Assembly: GCA_028023455.1 (NCBI GenBank)
Contig: JAQFVV010006551.1
Span: 641,001-705,000 of the forward strand
DNA length: 64,000 bases
Direction: 5' to 3'
Source: Epiperipatus broadwayi
Taxonomy: Eukaryota > Onychophora > Udeonychophora > Euonychophora > Peripatidae
Within the stretch, counting starts at the first letter, position 1, and each line of letters starts with the position of its first letter. This document shows, piece by piece, positions 59,110 through 64,000 of this stretch. The notes beneath the pieces are model-generated. The model was not told where the DNA came from and searched no databases. It saw nothing but the letters and a program-made list of their open reading frames with translations. The position numbers and the translations under genes are program-made.

Positions 59110-59549
59110 ACTTAGATAAGGGGTGGGCAATTGTTTTGGCTCAGGGGCCACAGAGGTTGGCGAAGGGCCGCATCAGATACAATAAACACACTACTTTATT
59201 CCCTGTATTACCAAAGAAATATTTGTTTGTCCAATCTTTATTAAGCACATGACATTCATCACCGGTTTTACATTTTTCAGTAGGTTCATGGTTTCACTAA
59301 AGTTTGAAATGTATATATTTGCTAATGCAAATACAAAATTGAAATTAACCAGATCAACTGGAAAAGCACTCCACATCGTATCTACACTGGCCATCTTAGT
59401 GGAAAATATGAGACGAATCTTCAACCACGCATGGGAAGGAAATCTCAATTCAAGGTGTATTTTTCAGATTGTCTTGGTGGGCCACATAAAAACTCTTAAC
59501 AGGCTGCATGTGGCCCTCAGGATGCTATTTTCCCACCCCTGATGTAGAT
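59110..59549. mobile_element. hAT-like non-autonomous element, 424 bp
   Basis: Element 59118-59541, ends AAGGGGTGGGCAA and (reverse complement) CAGGGGTGGGAAA, flanked by 8-bp direct repeats with two mismatches (ACTTAGAT, ATGTAGAT). Subterminal GGCCAC/GTGGCC motifs at both ends. The 85- and 97-codon frames on either strand are not recognisably transposase. Confidence 0.75.
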
Positions 59550-61733
59550 AGATGTAACTCTGTCAGATGAAGATGCAATTTGGATAAAAAAATTAAGCCT
59601 TTTAAAACATGAAATATTACTAGCTAAAACAGGACATACTAAGAATTTGAGGATTGATAAAATTTGCTTAACCTTTACTTTGTTAGTAAAATTTAAAAAA
59701 AACGCGAAAATGATTAGAGTTATGTTTTTAGATATAAGAATGGCTGTGTCAAAATTTTTTATAGTAATCTAAAATAAAAAAAAAGAACTTTCTTGAGACA
59801 ATCGTTAGAAGTCCATTTTAGTTGTTCTATATTACAATATAAGTAAATACACTGAAGCATTACAATTAGCTTCAGAAATATTAAAGAATTAAAATCATGA
59901 ATGATAAAACTTTATTGGCAGAAGTCTTGATAAGAGAATGTAAAATATATTATGGTATTAGCAATCTTCAAAACTATCAATAAAGGTCTTTTTTATTGTC
60001 CTCTAAAATTGTAGACAGCTTTAGATTTATAATCAGACATACTTTATGCAGCAGGAAGAAAAAGATTTATAATAGCATATTCTTATTAAGCATTTGAATA
60101 TTATAATTCCACAAATATTCCTAAAATTTTCATTGTACTAAAATATGTGCAATTAGCAAAAACGATGGTTAAGGTTATATTTATCATAAGTAGTATCATT
60201 TGCACTTTGAATAAGTCACCTATTAAAATTAACCCTCACTCATAGATCTTTCATTATATAATTAGAAGTTTTTAATAAATCTGAATATTTTTACCCAGAC
60301 ATAAAAAAAAATAAAAAAAATTTTTTTAAAGTATACATTGTCCATTGCCATTATTCCTATATCATTTTGATTAGTAGAAAAATGATTTTTATACCATTTT
60401 CTACATCATTTTCATCACTATTTGCAAAATGCATTTTTCCTACTTCTCTTTCAGTGTTTCACTCTTGTGAGCATAAAATCATTTAAAAATTTACAATGTC
60501 AATTCCACATTATTAGTATAAAATTAAGTATAACTAGAAATCACACTCTTTCATTATAATATAATATTCATCAATATTAAATAACTCATGTGTATCACTT
60601 TGCAAGTATATGTTATAACTAATGATTCCTAAAATATCAGATCTTTCATTTTCAATTTCACGTCCTAATATATTATCATTATTTGAAATCTCACTTTTTG
60701 TGTTAGATGAATTGTGAACCAGTGGATATTTCAGAAGCAGAAAAATTTTGAGATGTTGCTTTTAGTAAATTTCAACTCAAGTTGTGCAGATTTTAGTTTA
60801 AATACTTATGTTCTGCTTGTAAAAACAAGTGGTAATGCTAATTGTACATAGAATACAGCTTCCTTGTAGGTTGATAACTGCAGCTGTAAGTTTGTAGTTT
60901 TTATATTTAAAATTAATTCTTCAGATACAGAATTAAAGTGACTTAATGAAGAAAATGTAGACTTTTTTTTACTGAATGAGAATTTAAATATGAATAAGTC
61001 ATCATTAAAATAGCTAGCTCTTCACCATCAAGAACTTGTCACAAATTATCCATTTAGCATTGAGCATTATTACACTTAATATATAAATAAGGCATATTTT
61101 GCGGGTTCATCCATGTTAAAAAATTTGTAAATATTGATATACCGACGTTTCAACTTGATCACACAAAATATGTCTTTTATATATGCAACCCGTGAAAATC
61201 TTCGTATTAACATATATATATATATAGTCTTTATTCGTGATGTTCAACACATTTATAAATAATTGGGTTTTTATTTCTCAACAAACAAAGGACATTAGTT
61301 CATTGTGACATTTGTTTAATTTAGTATTTAATAAAGCAAACAATAATCGCGTATATATATATATTTACAAAAAATGATAGTGTATATTCAACTATCTGTT
61401 GGTTAAGCTTATGTTTTAAATGGGTTTAATCTGGTGATGTGGATAAATAAAGGCTGGTTTCAATAGGATTGTAAGCTATACTTACAATATATATATATCG
61501 CAGGTGAAGCATATTGTTTTTCTTTTTTTGGAATTCATAGATTTTTGATACAGAAATGAACAAAGAGTAATAAATGTTTAAAACACAAAGCATACTAGAA
61601 ATTATTTTTTCAGAAAATTTAAATATCATTAATAATTATGCAGGTAATGGCTTTAAAGTATTTGTAGATTGATTTCTCTTTAAATAAAGTAAAAAGGAAA
61701 TTTTAGTTTAGACCATTTAATGAATTGTTGTAG
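59550..61733. other. AT-rich sequence, nothing recognised
   Basis: TA runs at 61211-61224 and 61351-61361. No supportable gene. Confidence 0.5.
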
Positions 61734-62042
61734 TTTACATTTTCCATATAGTAGTGCCACCCTGTGCCAAGCAGAGTAATCAATAGATGCCAGAAGGCCT
61801 GTGCATAAAATCCCCATCTAGTGACTACTCATCCAATATCCCCAGACTAATTTCTGGCTAATCTGGGAATATTGGCTGAGTAGGCACTAGATGGAGATTT
61901 TATGCACAAGCCTTCTGGCATCCATTAATTACTCTGGTTGGCACAGAGTGACACTACTGTATGGAAAGTTTTGCCTATTTAATAACAGTTATGTGCTAGC
62001 ATAAAAAATGGTGATCATGTGATGTTCAGTGGTTTTACATTT
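61734..62042 (-). mobile_element. foldback retroposon copy 8
   Basis: Element 61743-62033 between 9-bp repeats TTTACATTT. Two long arms (about 61743-61852 and 61863-61968), a very short centre, and the head on the right ending GATGTTCAGTGGTTT. Only the 3' part of the core remains, on the minus strand (GAAATTAGTCTGGGG), so the ribozyme motif is broken. Confidence 0.8.
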
Positions 62043-62748
62043 CCCATTGGCACTTGAATGTCGTTTCACTTCTCAAACATTTCATCATATGCTAAATAAA
62101 TGAATAGTAATGTTTATTGCAGCAAAACCTGCTATGAAAAAAAGATTTAAGAAATTAAGTATTGAAAACTGCTATTTAAAATACATTGCTTCTGAATTGA
62201 TTATTTGATTCAGAACTTGAGTACAGATGATCCCCAACTTTTGTACCTATACCTCAAATACATATATGAAAGTTAAAATGTATGGATGTAAAATAATGTA
62301 AAAAAAACCCATCAAAAAGCATTTTAAAAATATATTTAGTTTTTAATGAGGTACATTCCAAACCTCTCTCTTTTTTTTTATAAAACTGCCAAAACGAAGT
62401 AGCAGAGAAATTGAAAAAGCATAAGTATTGCTATTTATTAATAAGCATCAAGCACACAATTTTTTATGCAGGCAGTTCTCTGTTTTCTTACATTCTACTT
62501 TCATACAATTCATTATTTTGTATTAAGAGCAATATAAAAAATGTAGTATTTTATGGAACTTTTTATCAAGAAATAAAAAAGAAAAGTGCAATTCAACTAT
62601 CTCTTGATAAATTTATAAAAAAAAAAAATCAGATGATCATATTAATCTGTTGCTTAATAAAATCAAAATATTTTTAAGCAGAGAATTTAACATGTATACA
62701 ATGATAGTATTGTATATTATAAAAATACAATAGCAATAGATTTTTACT

Positions 62749-63104
62749 TTTTATTAAGATAAACATCACATGATCACCATTTCTTATGCTTGCACATAAC
62801 TGTTATTAAAACAGGCAAAACTCTCCATGCAATAGTGCCACTCAGTGCCCGCCAGAGTAATCAATGGATGCCAGAAGGCTTGTGCATAAAATCCCCATCT
62901 AGTGCCTACTCATCTAGGTGCAGTGCTCTCAGATCCAAGACTCCTCACTGATGAAGGCCACAAGCCAGAAACTACACTGGGGATAATGGATGAGTAGGCA
63001 CTAGTGGGGGGATTTTATACACAAGCCTTTGGCATCCATTGATTACTCTGGCTGGCACTGAGTGGCACTACTGTATGGAGAGTTTGCCTGTTTTATTACG
63101 ATAA
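62749..63104 (+). mobile_element. foldback retroposon copy 9 with hammerhead-like core
   Basis: Element 62763-63090 between 14-bp duplications with one mismatch (TTTTATTAAGATAA, TTTTATTACGATAA). Head (ACATCACATGATCACC), left arm (62815-62915), central module in forward orientation (62916-62995), right arm (62990-63085). The longest and most complete copy. Confidence 0.88.
62933..62992 (+). ncRNA. hammerhead-like motif, copy 9
   Basis: ATCCAA, GAC, TCCTCA, CTGATGA, A, GGC-CACAA-GCC, A, GAAAC, then TACAC where others have TAGTC, so the U before the cleavage site is lost. Stem I TGGGGA/TCCTCA and stem II are intact. Probably inactive at the cleavage site. Confidence 0.5.
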
Positions 63105-63850
63105 TTATTGTTGATTAATAAAATTGAAATTAAAATAACAATCTTGATACTTTTTGCCATAACTCTATCTAAAGCAAAAACGTGTGTTTTAAATAACAAA
63201 AACAAAAAATAATTGAAACTAGCTCATATGAAGATTTAAATAAATAATAAAAAAGATGGAAATGTTAAAAAATGATTTAAAATATATTAATTGATTATAA
63301 TCAATTTTTACAATGTTATAAACAAAAATTCATCACTCTGTTATCATCCTAATGAGAGAACGGTTTGAATGAACTGTAAAATTACTAAAATGCATAATTA
63401 TTGATCTGATTTCAGATCTTTGTAACAATACAAGCAGGTTATGCTGGGTTAAAAGCCATGGGTTTTTAACTTTTAGGTTATTAGCTTCATAATAAAAAAA
63501 GAAGTTAAATATGTCTTCCAAGTAGCTGTTTGCATTCATTTCATCTTGTTATGCTACGCACTCATTCATAAAGACAAAACTCAGAAAACATTCTAAGGTG
63601 GAGTTAATGCCATCTAGTGACCAGTGGTTATTCATATTTTTAAAATATGATACTATGGTAGTCAGTTGATCTTATTTATAATTAAGAATTAATTCTTGAA
63701 AAAGATTAATTAGGGAGAAAATGGCAATGAAAACATTAGCTAAATTAGAGAATGAAAATGACAAGAATAAAAGATAGAAGAAAGATGTAATATATTATTA
63801 AAGATCTCTAATTCTTTTAAGATTAGAATTCAAAGGAAAAAGGGTTATTG
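63105..63850. other. AT-rich sequence, nothing recognised
   Basis: No supportable feature. Confidence 0.5.
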
Positions 63851-64000
63851 CATCCAGTATAAGACATGCTTTTTAACACTACATATTCTAAAAGAATTTA
63901 AAAGCTGTTTCTTATTGGTATAATATAAATCAGTGGTCATATTTAATATATTATTAGCTCTATCAACTGCTTCAATAACACTATCCCATTGTTTGTTTCT
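63851..64000 (-). other. open minus-strand frame at the window edge
   Basis: About 50 codons open from the right edge ('RNKQWDSVIEAVDRANNIL', then 'TNKKQLLNSFRICSVKKH'), ending at a stop near 63850. Not recognised; it may be the end of another element or chance. Confidence 0.25.

Noticed and set aside
59191-59542. Genes inside the 424-bp hAT-like element
   Set aside because: Overlapping frames on both strands, no transposase motifs, and the element is too short to be autonomous.

Overview
The window is a strongly AT-rich piece of an animal nuclear genome made almost entirely of transposable elements in various states of decay. The mix fits an invertebrate metazoan: RTE-type LINEs, Penelope-like elements (PLEs) with GIY-YIG endonuclease, a Ty3/Gypsy LTR element, hAT and TTAA-type DNA transposons, and a tRNA-Gly-derived SINE. 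I cannot name the species. The only hint of a host gene is one candidate terminal exon on the minus strand near 53.2 kb. There is no operon-like organisation.

Layout. 0-6.2 kb: decayed RTE-like reverse transcriptase pieces (about 250-545, 655-765, 5150-6155) around a head-to-head pair of PLE 3' ends (888-2540); one of these is split by a 756-bp TTAA-flanked element. 8.6 kb: first tRNA-Gly SINE. 9.8-13.2 kb: a nearly intact RTE element (minus strand) with one in-frame stop. 13.5-14.2 kb and 16.7-17.2 kb: PLE ends, the second folded back on itself. 17.3-25.6 kb: a complete but mutated Ty3/Gypsy element with LTRs of about 2.04 kb, inserted in a (TA)n tract. 27.4-30.1 kb: two decayed PLEs of different families, head to head. 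32.05 kb: a (AAT)n tract of about 150 bp. 33.8-45.2 kb: SINEs and hairpin repeats. 48.1-52.05 kb: a PLE with pseudo-LTRs plus an inverted third copy. 54-57.5 kb: nested insertions (hairpin repeat fragment inside a hAT element inside a Gypsy fragment). 57.5-63.1 kb: more hairpin repeats and a 424-bp hAT-like element.

The most interesting content is a family of 200-330 bp foldback repeats, nine copies or fragments in this window. Six are flanked by 11-15 bp target-site duplications and one more by 9 bp, the mark of target-primed retrotransposition rather than cut-and-paste transposition. The centre of several copies carries a hammerhead-ribozyme-like core (CTGANGA, a 3-bp stem II, GAAAC, palindromic ACTAGT stem III, then a two-part stem I). 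Compensatory changes are visible between copies in stems I and II. One copy holds two such motifs in tandem 83 bp apart. This looks like a foldback, retrozyme-like non-autonomous retroposon, and it is the best candidate here for an undescribed system.
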